This document shows positions 11,178 through 22,579 of a stretch of DNA of 64,000 nucleotides, in pieces. The notes below the pieces were generated by a model that made no database searches, was not told the origin of the DNA, and saw only the letters and a list, made by a program, of their open reading frames with translations. Every line of letters begins with the position of its first letter. Position 1 is the stretch's first letter. Location of the stretch: the NCBI GenBank assembly GCA_038503075.1, contig JBCAML010000001.1, forward strand, positions 4,143,260 through 4,207,259. The letters are read 5' to 3'. This DNA is from Gyromitra esculenta. Taxonomy: Eukaryota; Ascomycota; Pezizomycetes; Pezizales; Discinaceae. A program made the translations under genes and the position numbers.

Positions 11178-13901
11178 TTATCTACCAATATTCGGAATTC
11201 CGTCAAACCTGGGCTTGATGATCTGTGAATTCAGTATTGAAGCACGACCCATCTCATAATTAATCTTCACCTTTATCGACGTGTTCCTCCCAACCCTTAC
11301 CTCCGGGCTAACACTCTCTCTACTTGCCAATGTCAAGCAGGCTGCCTTTTGCGCATCTACGATGAAATCCGCGTATTTATCCCACGACTTGGCTTTACTC
11401 AGATTCCCCAGTAGCACTCCAAAGAACGTATCGCCGACGCCGTTGACCGATAGGACCTCCGTAGGAGTTTCGGGGGGGAAATAGTTCACCATAACTCCGC
11501 GGATGGGGCCGGTGCCGTTGGTGGTAATGGTGTTTGGCATAGTGGGGTTTTGAGTATCGTGGCCAATGATACGAACGGAAAGGACACCTTTAGGACCGAG
11601 CTTGATCAGTTGGTTAGGGAAGTAGGGCGAGAGATGGATGGCTTGCTGGATCAAGCCAGTTGTGCTAAAGTCGACTCCGGTTTCGTGACCCATCATTTCG
11701 ATCTCTGTTGCGTCGTTAGTATTGTAGATTATTTAAAGTACTAAGAATGACATACTATTGAGAAACATTGACTCGAGATTAATGGCGTCAATGATCTGGA
11801 ACCATTCAGGCTTCTCGAATAGCCCCATCTCTTTCGCGGCGTGGAATATGCTTGCGAGTTCCATCTCGTTTGGTGCAGAGAGCGCTACATCTGCATTTGG
11901 ATATACTTTCATGTTCTGTGATATAACCCTAGTTGCCTTCTCTTTCGATGTTGGCTCGAAAGCGACTATCGAGTTAAACATTAGCACAGGTTCCCGGAAA
12001 TCATTCAAGGACATCGCCAACCGTTGACTTCGTGGTTCTTTGCAGTTCTCAGAACCCTTTGCATGACCTTATGGGTTAAGTTCCCATCGATGCAAACCCA
12101 CTCTGGCCTATCCGCGATTTGGTCACACAACCATGAAGGATCTAGGTCCTCGATAATCGACATATCTGCGCTGGCAACAGATAGTTCCCCATCTTTTCCA
12201 TTGAGAGCTACATATCTTGCGGTCGACTTCCCTTCCACCATCTTTATGTTGGCAGGGTTCAACCCTCTACTTTTGATCTTCTCCATTGCCCAGTCGCCAG
12301 ACAAATCCTTACCGACAGCGGATACTAGTCGTACACGTGCGCCAATGTAGTGGGCTGCAGTGGCAACATTGTTTCCCACCCCACCGAGAGTCTCGGTGAT
12401 GCGTGAGATGTTAGAGGTGTGTAGCGATACGGGCTTTCTCGAGTCGCAGGAAAGGTCCACTGCGATGCTGCCAATCACCATAAGGTCTGGTTTGCGCGGG
12501 TCATCTTCTTCGATGACAGGCCCTTCGGTGGATTCGGGTGCGGACTCGGGTTTGAATGTAATAGGTGATGGCGTGAAACCACGGCCGCTAAACGCTGGAG
12601 TTGAGTAAATAAGCTCGATACAAACTCTTACCGCTCAGGGGTGAGGAGGTACGGACCCTTCAATCTTAGATAGTTGTACAGCGATCTTGGCAGCCTGTCG
12701 AGCATTGTTGAGGACGAGGGCCTTGTTCGCTGCCACTGAATTTCCGCCTGTCTCTCTCCGGATGTAGTCGAGGATGAATGGGGTGATTTCTTTGCCGGTG
12801 ATGTTTCTCTTGGTTGCGCGTTTGACGGCACCAGTGATGGTGGCGTGGATACTGAGACGGGGGATGTTGTATTCTTGGGGTATAGGATTGCAGAAGAGTT
12901 GGCCAGTTTCAAGGCCCAGACTGTGGCTTGCATCTATAAACTGTTAGCCAGGAAAGAGGTCGCAGGTTAGGCTTGGAAACATACAGATAATCGCTGCAGC
13001 ACTCTGAACAGATTCCACCACCAGAGGACTCGGCACCAAGCTGTCCCGACTATAAAACCCCGGGACCCAAATTTTATCCGTCTCTTTCTCTCTAGTCCCA
13101 AAGGTCATTACAGGAACACCCGCGGTTTCTAAGTACTCGATAGTCCTCTCAAGATCCAAAAACGGCTTCGGACCCGAACAAATTACAGCGACATTTGTAC
13201 GACCGAGCTCCGTCAAATCCGCCGATATATCCTGCGTGTTTGCTGCTCCTCTGTGAACACCGCCAATACCGCCTGTGGCGAAAATCTTGATCCCTGCTAT
13301 ATTTGCGAGGAGCATTGTCCCTGCAACTGTGGTTCCTCCACTCTGAAGTCCCAGGCCTGTGATGAAGGGGAGGTCTCGTCGTGAAACCTTCATAGTCGAC
13401 TTTAACCCACTCCCCAATGCTTCCATCATTTGTCGCCCTACTCCAACTCTCGCAATGCCGTTCACGACTGCAATTGTTGCTGGTATGGCACCGTTCTCCC
13501 GGATCACCGCCTCCACCTCTGCTGCGAGTTCAACATTGTCAGGTGAAGGCAGACCTGTAGCGTAGCAATATCATGGTTAGCACTTCTGTATCTCAATAAA
13601 AATAAGAAATAAATTTTTTCTTCAGCAGCCCACCATGTGTAATAATTGCAGACTCCAAAGCTACCACAGGCTCTTTTCTAGCAACAGCTGCTTGAATCTC
13701 CTCAGAGACCTGGACGTATTTAGCAAGCCTTTCGTTCCTGGTGGAGGGGGTAATATAGTAACGAGGGCAATTCCGAGCAGAGACGAGTCTGGCAGCTTCC
13801 CGGGGCAGACGGCTCAAGAGCGACATTTTGAGAGCGTCGAGGGAGTTGAAGGACGTTGATTTGGTTGCACACGAGGGGAGTGCTGAAGGTTTGAATAGCA
13901 C
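11178..13901 (-). CDS. Bifunctional pseudouridine-5'-phosphate glycosidase / PfkB pseudouridine kinase
   Basis: Degrades pseudouridine from RNA turnover: the C-terminal PfkB kinase makes pseudouridine 5'-phosphate and the N-terminal PsuG-type glycosidase splits it to uracil and ribose 5-phosphate. Exons (minus) 13634-13901, 12985-13554, 12657-12933, 12022-12587, 11965-11756 and 11704-11178 sum to 805 codons in frame. Glycosidase marks: VALESAIITHG, NGAIPATIAVVNG, GGTTVAGTMLLA, FATGGIGGVHRG and TGKEITPFIL. Kinase marks: GGVGNNVATAAHYIGA and, near the end, the PfkB signature VNGVGDTFFGVLLG with its catalytic aspartate. The first 25-60 residues are rich in R, S and L without acids, as in a mitochondrial targeting peptide; an alternative start is the ATG at 13826. 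The intron 12656-12588 uses a weak donor (gtccgt) that I chose because it removes an in-frame TGA and restores phase. Confidence 0.93.
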
Positions 13902-14001
13902 GCTGGAAAAGGAATTATTGATACTTCGGAAAGCGCCGCTTGTAGCCGGGTAACGGGACGGGAATTCCGGCTCTAAGCACGAACTATCACTCGTGTTTTA
14001 C

Positions 14002-14242
14002 CATTCGCAGCCGATTGAGGATACAGTACAATCGCCCTATAACAATACTACATGTAACTATGAGAATACTCGCCTTGTAAGAATGCTGAATCCAGTCCCG
14101 ACAGGGGTAATTTTGAGTGTGGCTTGCTTTCCATATAAGAATAACTCTTTTATAATATGATTTTCGGAACTAACCGTATTCTTATAGGGCGATTGTACTG
14201 TAGATAGATAGATAGATATATCATTCACAGCCAATTGAGGAG
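14002..14242. repeat. 20-base direct repeats flanking the MITE
   Basis: CATTCRCAGCCRATTGAGGA occurs at 14002-14021 just left of the element and again at about 14222-14241 on its right, in the same orientation. The copies differ only by G/A transitions at the two R positions. They are far longer than the TA duplication expected for a mariner-type insertion, so they point to a separate duplication, or to insertion into one copy of a tandem repeat. Confidence 0.6.
14024..14200. mobile_element. MITE-like element with 25-base terminal inverted repeats and TA flanks
   Basis: The left end begins CAGTACAATCGCCCTATAA and the right end is its reverse complement; the two 25-base termini differ at one base. 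The element is preceded by TA (14022-14023) and followed by TA (14201-14202). TIRs starting CAGT and ending ACTG next to a TA target duplication are the hallmark of Tc1/mariner (pogo/Fot1-type) elements. The 177-base interior has no ORF, so this is a non-autonomous copy. Confidence 0.8.
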
Positions 14243-14926
14243 ATTCGAGGGTTGGAATTATTAACGTAAGATAAATGGCCTATGGCTACAGATACACTCT
14301 TGCTCCGCCAATAGACTCAACGCCAACATGCTATATAGATTGTTACCCTTATTTACAATTCGACTAGCTGTCAGATGTTGTTAACTATCCGCCCAAACAA
14401 TAATAACCCTCAGCTTCGTGTCCCTTTCCGTGCCGCAGGTTAGCCTTCGCTCCAGTTGATTACTAAATACAACATAATGGGCTGTGCTGATCAGCCTCTA
14501 ACCTTCTCGGGAGACGACGGCTGCGAGTCTCATTAGGTTTCAAGGGGGAGGGTAATAATTCATTCTCCAATAACAGACTGCTGTTGGGAGATAATAATCT
14601 AAACCAAACAGATAAGTTTGTGCGATATACCTCTGCAGTCATATAAACCGTGGTAGTTAAAATATTCAACCAAGCAGTATAAACTGTTGGGTATTTCACT
14701 CGCTCAAATTCTCTTTAACGCTCTCAAGTTCTCCCCTTCTCTAGGCTAAATCGAGATGAGAGCAATAAGAATCCTTAGGAAATTAAAAAATTTTACAATG
14801 CGCCAGAGATATGAACGTGAACCCGGGTTTTTGAAAGTATGTAGGATGCGGAAATGAGTTAGGAACCGACTCCTCTAAATAATCAACCGACTACCCATCA
14901 AAAAACAAATCCAAATGATAAATCCT

Positions 14927-16117
14927 TCAAAAGGGCGACGCAGGCCCTTTCGACTTGAAATCCCACAGCTCTTGCGCCCTTCCACACTCTTGGAAGTGCT
15001 TCAAATATCCCTCCCCCGTGAACATCCTAGCTAATTCCCTTTTCCTCCCATCGTACTGCGCATTTCCGGAATCGATATTGACTGGATAAAAGTCGTTCGG
15101 TATCATCTCTATCGGTAGGGTGTTCGTGCATCCTTTGCACGACACGCCCACCTGCGTTCTCCCAGTGCGTTTATCCAGCGTCGGAAATGGCATCACACCG
15201 AGCAGCCTTCGGGAGTCGTCATCCTTCTGGTCCACATCGTTGCTGAACGGAGGCACAGCAGGTTTTTTGATCATCGGGGCAGCTCGAACCTCTTCGAAAC
15301 TTGGCCGCTCACGTTCCCACTTTTCAAAGCGCTCGGCGAGCTCCTGATGGTAGATTGCAATCTTTTTTTCGTACGCGGCATCCTGTTTCGCCCTGATCTT
15401 AGCTACGTGGGCCTCCATCTTTCCCCTGCCACCGTGGATAGCGCTGCCGATTCGACGGGCTGTGATTTTGGAGACGAGGGGTTCGGGTCGAATCATGTTG
15501 CAGGATTTCATCCGCATTTTGTAAAGGCCCGGGATGGTCTGCATGACGGGTACCTTTGCCGCTCCGGCCTTGGATAAGCCGAATATTACTCGGGCATGGC
15601 CGGGAGAGATCATGAGGAGGTCTGGGTGTTGCGTGAGGCAGGCCCAGCAGCAACGAATGCAATTAGGCAAGAAGAGAAATGCGCCGAAATCATGGCACAG
15701 CCCACAGGACCGGGCGCAGAGGGTGTCGAACAATTGAGCCGTGTTGAAAGAGGAGGCCAGGGAAGTGGCGAGATATGCCCTTATGGAGTCTGGGGCGTGG
15801 GTGATGATGTTCCTGTACGCAGGATTTGAATTTACGAGAGCTCTGGCGGTGGAACTAACAGCTCTAAGGTTTGTTAAGCTCTGGAGATCCAGGGCGAGGA
15901 TAACTTCATGGACGAGCTCCAGGGGAAGGGTATCGAGTTTTCCGAGGGAAGCGGATATACGGGTATCGCTAACCGTGGAGACCCGTGAGTTGTCGAGTGG
16001 GATGTTTTTCCTAAGGTCATCGAGGTTGATAACGGCATCAGCCAGGTCGTCTCTTTGGTAGGTGAGGGTGTTAAGCATATCATCGTGGGCGTCAGGATCG
16101 GAATGCTGAACGACCAT
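14927..16117 (-). CDS. F-box domain protein
   Basis: Probable substrate receptor of an SCF ubiquitin ligase. It is a single-exon frame; I start it at the ATG at 16117 (396 residues) because the 36 codons upstream to 16225 are hydrophobic, unlike an F-box N-terminus, and look like translated leader. The F-box lies at about residues 64-105: LDTLPLELVHEVILALDLQSLTNLRAVSSTARALVNSNPAYRNII. Beyond it are two cysteine clusters, ARSCGLC...LPNCIRCCWAC and VSCKGC, which may bind zinc. A Lys/Glu-rich helical stretch (MEAHVAKIRAKQDAAYEKK...) links them. The substrate is not evident. Clustered CCAAT-like boxes lie upstream. Confidence 0.85.
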   Translation of the reverse strand: MVVQHSDPDAHDDMLNTLTYQRDDLADAVINLDDLRKNIPLDNSRVSTVSDTRISASLGKLDTLPLELVHEVILALDLQSLTNLRAVSSTARALVNSNPAYRNIITHAPDSIRAYLATSLASSFNTAQLFDTLCARSCGLCHDFGAFLFLPNCIRCCWACLTQHPDLLMISPGHARVIFGLSKAGAAKVPVMQTIPGLYKMRMKSCNMIRPEPLVSKITARRIGSAIHGGRGKMEAHVAKIRAKQDAAYEKKIAIYHQELAERFEKWERERPSFEEVRAAPMIKKPAVPPFSNDVDQKDDDSRRLLGVMPFPTLDKRTGRTQVGVSCKGCTNTLPIEMIPNDFYPVNIDSGNAQYDGRKRELARMFTGEGYLKHFQECGRAQELWDFKSKGPASPF

Positions 16118-17490
16118 TGCGTTGAGGGTACTTGGGTGAAGGGAAAAGAAGAAAAGCAGTAATATGTAGGTAGCAGTGGAGGGCGAGGTGCAGATCAAGA
16201 TCAATTGAAGAGACTTTAAGATCAAGAGCTACTCGGGGGGTTCCAATATATGGGAACAGCATACTGATTATATTGAATTTGACCGAGGACATCAATCGCT
16301 GTCAGTACATGTCCAGGCCAAGTACCCGGCCAAGTACTCGGCCAACTCGCGAATCGCAGCAATGAATTCGAGACACGGTAGAGTTGTTGGATCGGGTACC
16401 AAGATATTCCAATTGGGTGCGTCTGTGTAGTCTCTGCGTGCGATTGGCCGTGCATCCTACTGATTGGCCGTCTACAGATACTGACTGCAGTCGTCCCTAC
16501 TGATTGGCCGTCTACGCATGCTGATTGGCCGTCTGCACACGCTGGAAGACACCCCCATTGGCTTCCTCACACTCCCCTGCCAGTGTTGAGTCGTGAAAGT
16601 CGACAGCTGTGCTTCACGCGGATCCGGGAGAGTGGGAGCCCACTGCTTTGATTCGTCTCATGACGGCGCCTTGGATGCTGGGTCGCATCGTTACTGGTGC
16701 CAGAAATTCAGGGGCTGCATCTGACATGATGAATGACATCGGTGAGCTGAGAGTGCTTTATTCTGCTTTCCCCCCCCCTCGTGCCTTGCCCTCACAGGAA
16801 TCACACGATGTCACCCGAATCTGTGTTCTCTACATGTATCTACCCTCCCCTCCCCCCACTCCGATACAAACATCATCCAAGAACAACGTGTTGTACTACA
16901 CTTGGGATCCTATTAATGCCGAGCCGTTTGCTGTCATCTGTCGTCTGTTGTTTGCTGTCGTCATCCGTCGTGGAATGCCCTCCAACGTATTAAATACTCG
17001 TGTCTATATACGGGAACAGCCACGAACAATGGGAAGCATTGAATTCAAGGTAGCTGCTGACCACCATAGAGGTTGGCTACTTGATAGATAACAGGCCCAC
17101 GGTACGAAAACTACTCCCCTCCTCTCTCTCCCCACGGAGTATCATACCCTCCCTCCCTCCCTCCATCTATCCATCCATCCACACACAGGATGCCGCGAGG
17201 CGATTAATTGTAAAAACAGATTGGAGGGAAAGAGATGAGAAAAAAGAAAAGAAAAGAAAAATTATTCAAATGAAATAAACTCCCGCTTTTTATCAAACTG
17301 TTGTTTCTGGTTCAGTCCGAAAAAATCCCTTGCTTCTGCGCCTGTTGATAAACCTTTTTTAGGTGCTGTTACGACGGATATACACTTTTTCGCGTACACA
17401 GTCTTCTCGACGTAACAGAGACCGGGAATGAACCCACCGCCAAGACTAATGAAAGGAACGAAAGGAAAGAAAACAGAGGACTAAGAGAGC
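16118..17490. other. Intergenic region between F-box gene and RPB6
   Basis: No supportable gene; frames reach 160 codons but lack motifs and introns. It holds the CCAAT-box cluster listed separately, simple CCCT and CCAT tracts at about 17130-17182, and an A/G-rich run at 17225-17270. Confidence 0.45.
16443..16531 (-). promoter_or_regulatory. Four clustered CCAAT-box repeats (ACGGCCAAT)
   Basis: ATTGGCCGT on the plus strand (ACGGCCAAT on the minus strand) starts at 16443, 16463, 16503 and 16523. CCAAT is the core bound by the fungal Hap/AnCF complex. The cluster lies 326-414 bases upstream of the F-box start codon and points toward it. Just downstream, 16313-16346 has three GGCCAA repeats (GGCCAAGTACCC type) that may belong to the same control region. 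Confidence 0.5.
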
Positions 17491-18118
17491 TTATATAAGC
17501 TCATAGCATGTCCAATCCTCATAACTGATCCCAGCGTAAGCCCATCGAGCCCCAAGGCAAATAAGAACGACAGAAGGCAGCAGAGTCATATGACTTACTA
17601 TCCGTCCGGAAGATACCGCCTAACGACGAGTGGAATCTTCTTCTCCAGCAATTCCTTCAACGCGATCTGCAGAGGATCGGTCTCTCCGCCCGTATCGACG
17701 AGAACTGGTGCGTTCATACTGATCTGCAGCGCTCGGGTGCCCAAGAGCCTCGCTCGCTCGTACTTGGTCATGTATGGAGTGGTTGTTCGTTTGTCATCGG
17801 GGATCTTTTTGGGATCTTTCCCTCGAGACGCACCACCTGCTGCTGCTGCAGCGGCGGCTGGATCACCAGAAACGATGTAATCTTGGGTGCTGTTGCCGTT
17901 GGTCAGGCCGTTCGCTTGTGCGTCATGGTCGCCTTCGTCGCCGGAGAGTAGGTCTTGGGGATCGGCATCAAAGTTATCGCCTTCATAATCGTCCTCGTAC
18001 GCATCTTGGGCGTAGCTGTGAGGAGTCAGCGATGGGTGATGGGGAAAAGTGGGAGGCGAGGATGGGGGGGAAGGTGCTACTCGTTCTCGCCGCCATCATC
18101 ACCACCGTAGTCAGACAT
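17491..18118 (-). CDS. RPB6: RNA polymerase subunit RPB6 (RPABC2), shared by Pol I, II and III
   Basis: A small common subunit in the nuclear polymerases that clamps the largest subunit. Exons (minus) 18081-18118, 17599-18015 and 17491-17524 join in frame to 162 residues, the normal fungal size. The N-terminal half is acidic ([22 protein letters not shown]) and low in complexity with an alanine run. The folded core is near invariant: [51 protein letters not shown] and RRYLPDG. The last exon (34 bases) adds [10 protein letters not shown] and a stop; without it the frame would end at a false TAG created by the donor. Divergent from the helicase gene, with 339 bases between start codons. Confidence 0.97.
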
Positions 18119-18457
18119 GATTTGTTAGTAGAAGATATCACACCTGAAGGTGGTGCTCAAGAATAAAGATTATCTGGCGAGATGTAGAGCGAAGAGGGCT
18201 CGGGGGTGGTGTTTTCTCTCGGTGGAAGATCTTGGAGATGGATGTTGTCAGGAGTTCCGCGCGAAACTACGGAATCTTCAAAATCTGCATCTTACGCGCT
18301 GGGGCTGCCAAGCTTTTTTTCCTTCAGGCCTGAGGCTCTTACTCTCACACGTGACCTCCAAGATATCAAGTTAACCGACACCCCCGCGACTATCGATTGC
18401 AATCCTCTCTCGACCTCCACTCTCACATCCAGTACCGGCCCAAGTACCGTCAGAAAC
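18119..18457. promoter_or_regulatory. Bidirectional promoter region of RPB6 and the IRC3-type helicase
   Basis: Only 339 bases separate the two start codons, so both genes must share control elements or have overlapping leaders. An open frame runs through part of it into the helicase, but the helicase targeting peptide fits the ATG at 18458 better. No specific site is assigned. Confidence 0.45.
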
Positions 18458-20713
18458 ATGCGCGCTGCATTTCGCACCTTTCCTATATTCGCCAAGGCTC
18501 TCCGGAAATCATGTCCACCATTAGGATACTTCCGTTCTATGGCCACCACCGCCAGTGCCACTCCGTTCCAGCTTCGTGATTATCAGGAAGAATGTATCCA
18601 GGCCGTTCTAAGTCACATAAATCTCGGAACCAGAAGAATGGGGATCTCATTGGCTACTGGAAGCGGTAAAACGGTCATCTTCACTCAACTTATCGATCGA
18701 ATCACACACCCTACCATCCCAGATGCCACACAAACGCTTATCCTCGTACACCGGAAAGAACTCGTCGAGCAGGCTGCAAGGCATTGCAGACAGCAGTACC
18801 CGGACAAGAGAATTGATATCGAAATGGCAAGTTCAATGGCTACTGGGAGGGCAGATATCACAGTTGCATCGATACAGTCCATAACCTCTGGTGTAAGACT
18901 CGAGAAGTTCGATGCTACGAGGTTTAAACTCATCTTGATTGATGAGTGCCACCACGCTGTGTCGAAATCATATCTCGAATGTTTAGAACACTTTGGACTT
19001 CTGGAGGTTACGGAAAACACTCCAGTGCTAATTGGTGTAAGTGCGACAATGGCGAGGTCCGATGGGCTGAAACTCGGGAAGGTTTTGGATCATATTGTCT
19101 ATCATCGGTCAGGACAAATGCCCAATATGGAGTTGAGTATTGGGGGTTGAGTACTGATGTGGATCGCAGGGACTATGTGGATATGATTAACGATAATTGG
19201 TTCGTTCCATCGGTCCCCGAAAATTTGCTACAATACTGAGCATGAACTGAAGGCTCGCGCCCTGTCATTTTACGACGGTTCAGACGAACGTTGATCTTTC
19301 AGAAGTACGGAACTCACCCACTGGCGACTTTCAATTATCGGAGCTCTCGAAAGCCGTCAATATCGAGGAGGTAAACGAGGTCACTGTCAGAGCTTGGTTA
19401 GAAAAGGCTGGTGCGTTTTTACCTACCATTCAAACCTCCCAGTATCAACTAATGATCTCGTAGGTGCTAGGAAATCGACGCTTGTATTTTGCGTTGATAT
19501 CGCGCATGTGACAGCATTGACCAACAAGTTTCGAAGTCACGGTGTCGATGCGCGACCCATAACGAGCAACACTCTACTTCAAGAGCGGCGAGAACGCCTA
19601 GCAGGTTTTAAGGCAGGTGAATTTCAAGTCCTTATTAACTGTGGTGTTTTCACCGAGGTAAGGACTTTAGATCACTCTTTAATTGTTACTACTCATGCTA
19701 AGTAGGGGAAAGGGCACCGATATCCCGAACATCGACTGTGTGTTACTAGCAAGACCGACAAGATCGAAAAATCTGCTGGTACAAATGATTGGCCGTGGCA
19801 TGCGACTGCACCCCGGAAAAGAAGATTGCCACGTCATTGACATGGTTGGTGTAGTGGATAAGGGGATTATCACAGTACCTACACTCTTCGGTCTAGATCC
19901 TTCAGAGGTAGTAGATCGTGCGACTGTGACAGAGATGAAAGAGATGGCAGAATTGGCGGCAGAGGCACCTAAGCCTCTTGACCAAAAAGTGCCTCTAACC
20001 GTCACGTTTACAGAATATGAGAGCGTTTGGGATCTCCTTGCCGATTATAATGAAGCAACACATATTAGGCGATATAGCGATTTTGCTTGGGTGACTGTTG
20101 GTATGGAGAAATATATATTGAGTCTGCACGGCGGTGGCCACGTTAAAATTGAGATGGAAACCGATAGTTGGTTCCTCTCCTCCGGATATCATGTGTTTAG
20201 GGACTGACCAACGTTCCCTCACAGAAACATACACCGTATCAGAAATTCAAAGGCTTCCAAGGGAGCTTTCTTCAGTCGACAGACCTATCTACACCAGGCC
20301 GCGCGTAATAATTGATCACGCCGCCAACCTCGCTGCCGCTGTCCAAGGCGCTGGTATACCCTTAAATCCTACCACCCCATCATCTGCATCGGCGATACTG
20401 ACCTACGATAGACACGTTTGTCGGGGGGCGCTACCCACGTAAATTACTGGAACGTACTGCAGGATGGAGAAAAACCCCAGCATCGGAAGAGCAGTTGAAA
20501 TTTCTCGAAAAGTTTAAAGACTGGTTTGGGATCACTGGAGCAATAACAAAAGGTCAAGCAGGGGATATGATCACAAAATTAAAGCACGGTGCTATCAGCA
20601 GGTTTAAACAAGCTGAGAAAGAGAGAAAGAAGATTGAAAAAATGAAAGCAAAGGAATTGGCACTAGAAAACTTTAGGAAGAGGGAAGAGGTAAAAGTAGG
20701 GCGATTGGAGTAA
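18458..20713 (+). CDS. Mitochondrial DEAD/DEAH-type helicase, IRC3 family
   Basis: Predicted SF2 helicase that in yeast unwinds branched mitochondrial DNA. Exons 18458-19107, 19170-19199, 19253-19410, 19464-19657, 19713-20166, 20225-20353 and 20412-20713 sum to 638 codons in frame. The N-terminus ([18 protein letters not shown]) looks like a mitochondrial targeting peptide. Motifs: Q-type [12 protein letters not shown], motif [12 protein letters not shown], motif Ia [11 protein letters not shown], motif II IDECHH, motif III SATMAR, motif [18 protein letters not shown] and motif [15 protein letters not shown]. The C-terminus is basic and helical ([17 protein letters not shown]). The intron 20167-20224 is needed because the frame otherwise stops at a TGA near 20207. 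Frames upstream to 18206 are open but read as leader. Convergent with arginase. Confidence 0.93.
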
Positions 20714-22579
20714 ATCTAAAAAAACCTCAAGTTTTTTCTTTTTAGGTTTCAACTCATCTATGCACTTTTTTTTTTTTTGAATGCTACTGGCTGTTATTCC
20801 GAGTGATATTACGTGAATGATAGACGCATCGGACAGCTGATGCTAGAGATGGCTGCATCGGACTAAATATCTTTCTCTTGGGCTCGATTATGTGCTACGT
20901 TAAAGGTTCGCGTATGGAGAAACTCATATTTCCTTCAGTTTTCCGGATGCTCTGTGGCTGCCAATCGTTTCAGGTTCTTCATGGGTTTTAAAGGAGCGAA
21001 GTGATTCTGCTTCTTCGATGGGATATGGGTTATAAAATCATGTCCTCTAAATCACCTTAAATCTAGTTATATCACCCCATCGATACTTTTTATATCAATA
21101 ATATACCATCACCGCCCCAACGAATAATGTATATCCACCCTAACCCACTTCACCAGCTGGCACAAATCCTTCAACAGCGCCGCCGCCGCCGCCCCAGAAT
21201 GCCACATAGAGTTCCGCCTACACGACAAACCCACCCACCCATCAATGCCACATCCACCACCACCTTCATGCACGACACCCCTCTCCCTCTGAACCATGTA
21301 TATTCTCAAAGGGACCGATGTCCCTCCCAACTACCACTCAGGGCACCCTCCCGAGAATTTCAAACTCTACAGCGTGGAAAGAGTTCGATGACTGGTTCGG
21401 CTGAAGCTGAGGGGGTGGTAAGCTGGTGGATGGGTATTCTGGATCGCTATCAGCTTCATTCAGCCCCAGGACATCCGTGTAGCGAGCGAGCTTTACATCT
21501 CTACTATGGTGGAGATATATGCGGGATTGTTCATTTATTTATTTTTTCATGTCCTCGGCAGGTAGGTGTGTATGTTTCTCGGGTGGGTAGATGTACGGCG
21601 AATATTTCTCTACTTACTATATAAAGGGTTGGTTTAACCAGACTAAGGATCGAGCTCTAAGGAGTGATCTTCCCGATTACATGTATTATCTACTCTACTC
21701 TACTCTACTATTCTTCCCTTATCTAGCTAATTAGTACCTAGGTCGCTACCGGATAAAAGTCAGTGTCATACCAGCCGAGCACCGAATCACATTTCATGAT
21801 GTGAACAGTACTAGTAGGTATGTAGCAGCCGATCGTCTAGAGACTCTAAACGTCGGGATTAATCGTGTTTCGTTTTACACCTGCTGGAGTCCGTTATCGA
21901 GCGGATAACTAGGCTTTTGTGGAACGGGTATATTGCTAGATTTGGATGTGTGGAGGGAGGCCTCCCACCCCCTCAAGGCATGTACTGCCGGATAAGGAAG
22001 CACGTTACTGTAAGTAAGTACCCGCGTCGAGTGCTTGTCTGTGATTACTTGTTTTACCGTGTCACTACAGCAATGAGCGGTATAGTGAGGTTCTTGGTCT
22101 AGATATCGTCCCGGAGTGTTTGGAGTTTCTTGAGGGGTATTCTCCGGATAGGCGGATACTTGGAGGGGACATGTTGGTAGAAGTTCTAGTGATCTTGTGC
22201 TTGCTGAGCTGTGCAGGGAAGTCCATAATGTTGATCCGTGGCTACATGTATTGATCCTGCTAAGGTATGGTGATAAGTAATTTGTAGACCTGAGTGAAGT
22301 ATCTCTGTACTATGTGCATGTGTATTACAGGTATCTGTGGGATAGCTCTCAGATATTCTGGTTTCCATCAGAAATTATTGTATTTTGGAACGAGCCTATG
22401 TTCAGCAGCAAAGACTAATAGCTTTTCAATTCTTGTTCATTATCATTTCTACCCAGCGTGGTTTCATAATCTATTCTAGCAGCAGTGACAAAGAAGACGT
22501 ATTCTGCAAACTCTCGCTAATGCGAAAGACAAAACCTGCACCCGCACTAAAGGAAAGCCGAAACAAACTTGAAGAAAAA
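20714..22579. other. Intergenic region between convergent helicase and arginase genes
   Basis: No supportable gene in 1.9 kb. It has a poly-T run at 20767-20779, a copy of the dispersed 17-base motif at 20800-20816, a (CTCTA)n stretch at about 21690-21710 and TACATGTA palindromes at 21678 and 22243. Confidence 0.5.

Larger units (their letters stand above)
13902..14926. other. Intergenic region with a palindromic element
   Basis: No supportable gene. It contains a 177-base inverted-repeat element (listed separately), flanked by two direct copies of a 20-base sequence, and a GATA microsatellite at about 14203-14218. Confidence 0.5.

Noticed and set aside
20160..20224. Apparent frameshift in the IRC3-type helicase near 20,200
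   Set aside because: A normal 58-base intron (20167-20224, donor gttggt, acceptor cacag) removes the stop and restores the frame; total exon length is divisible by three.
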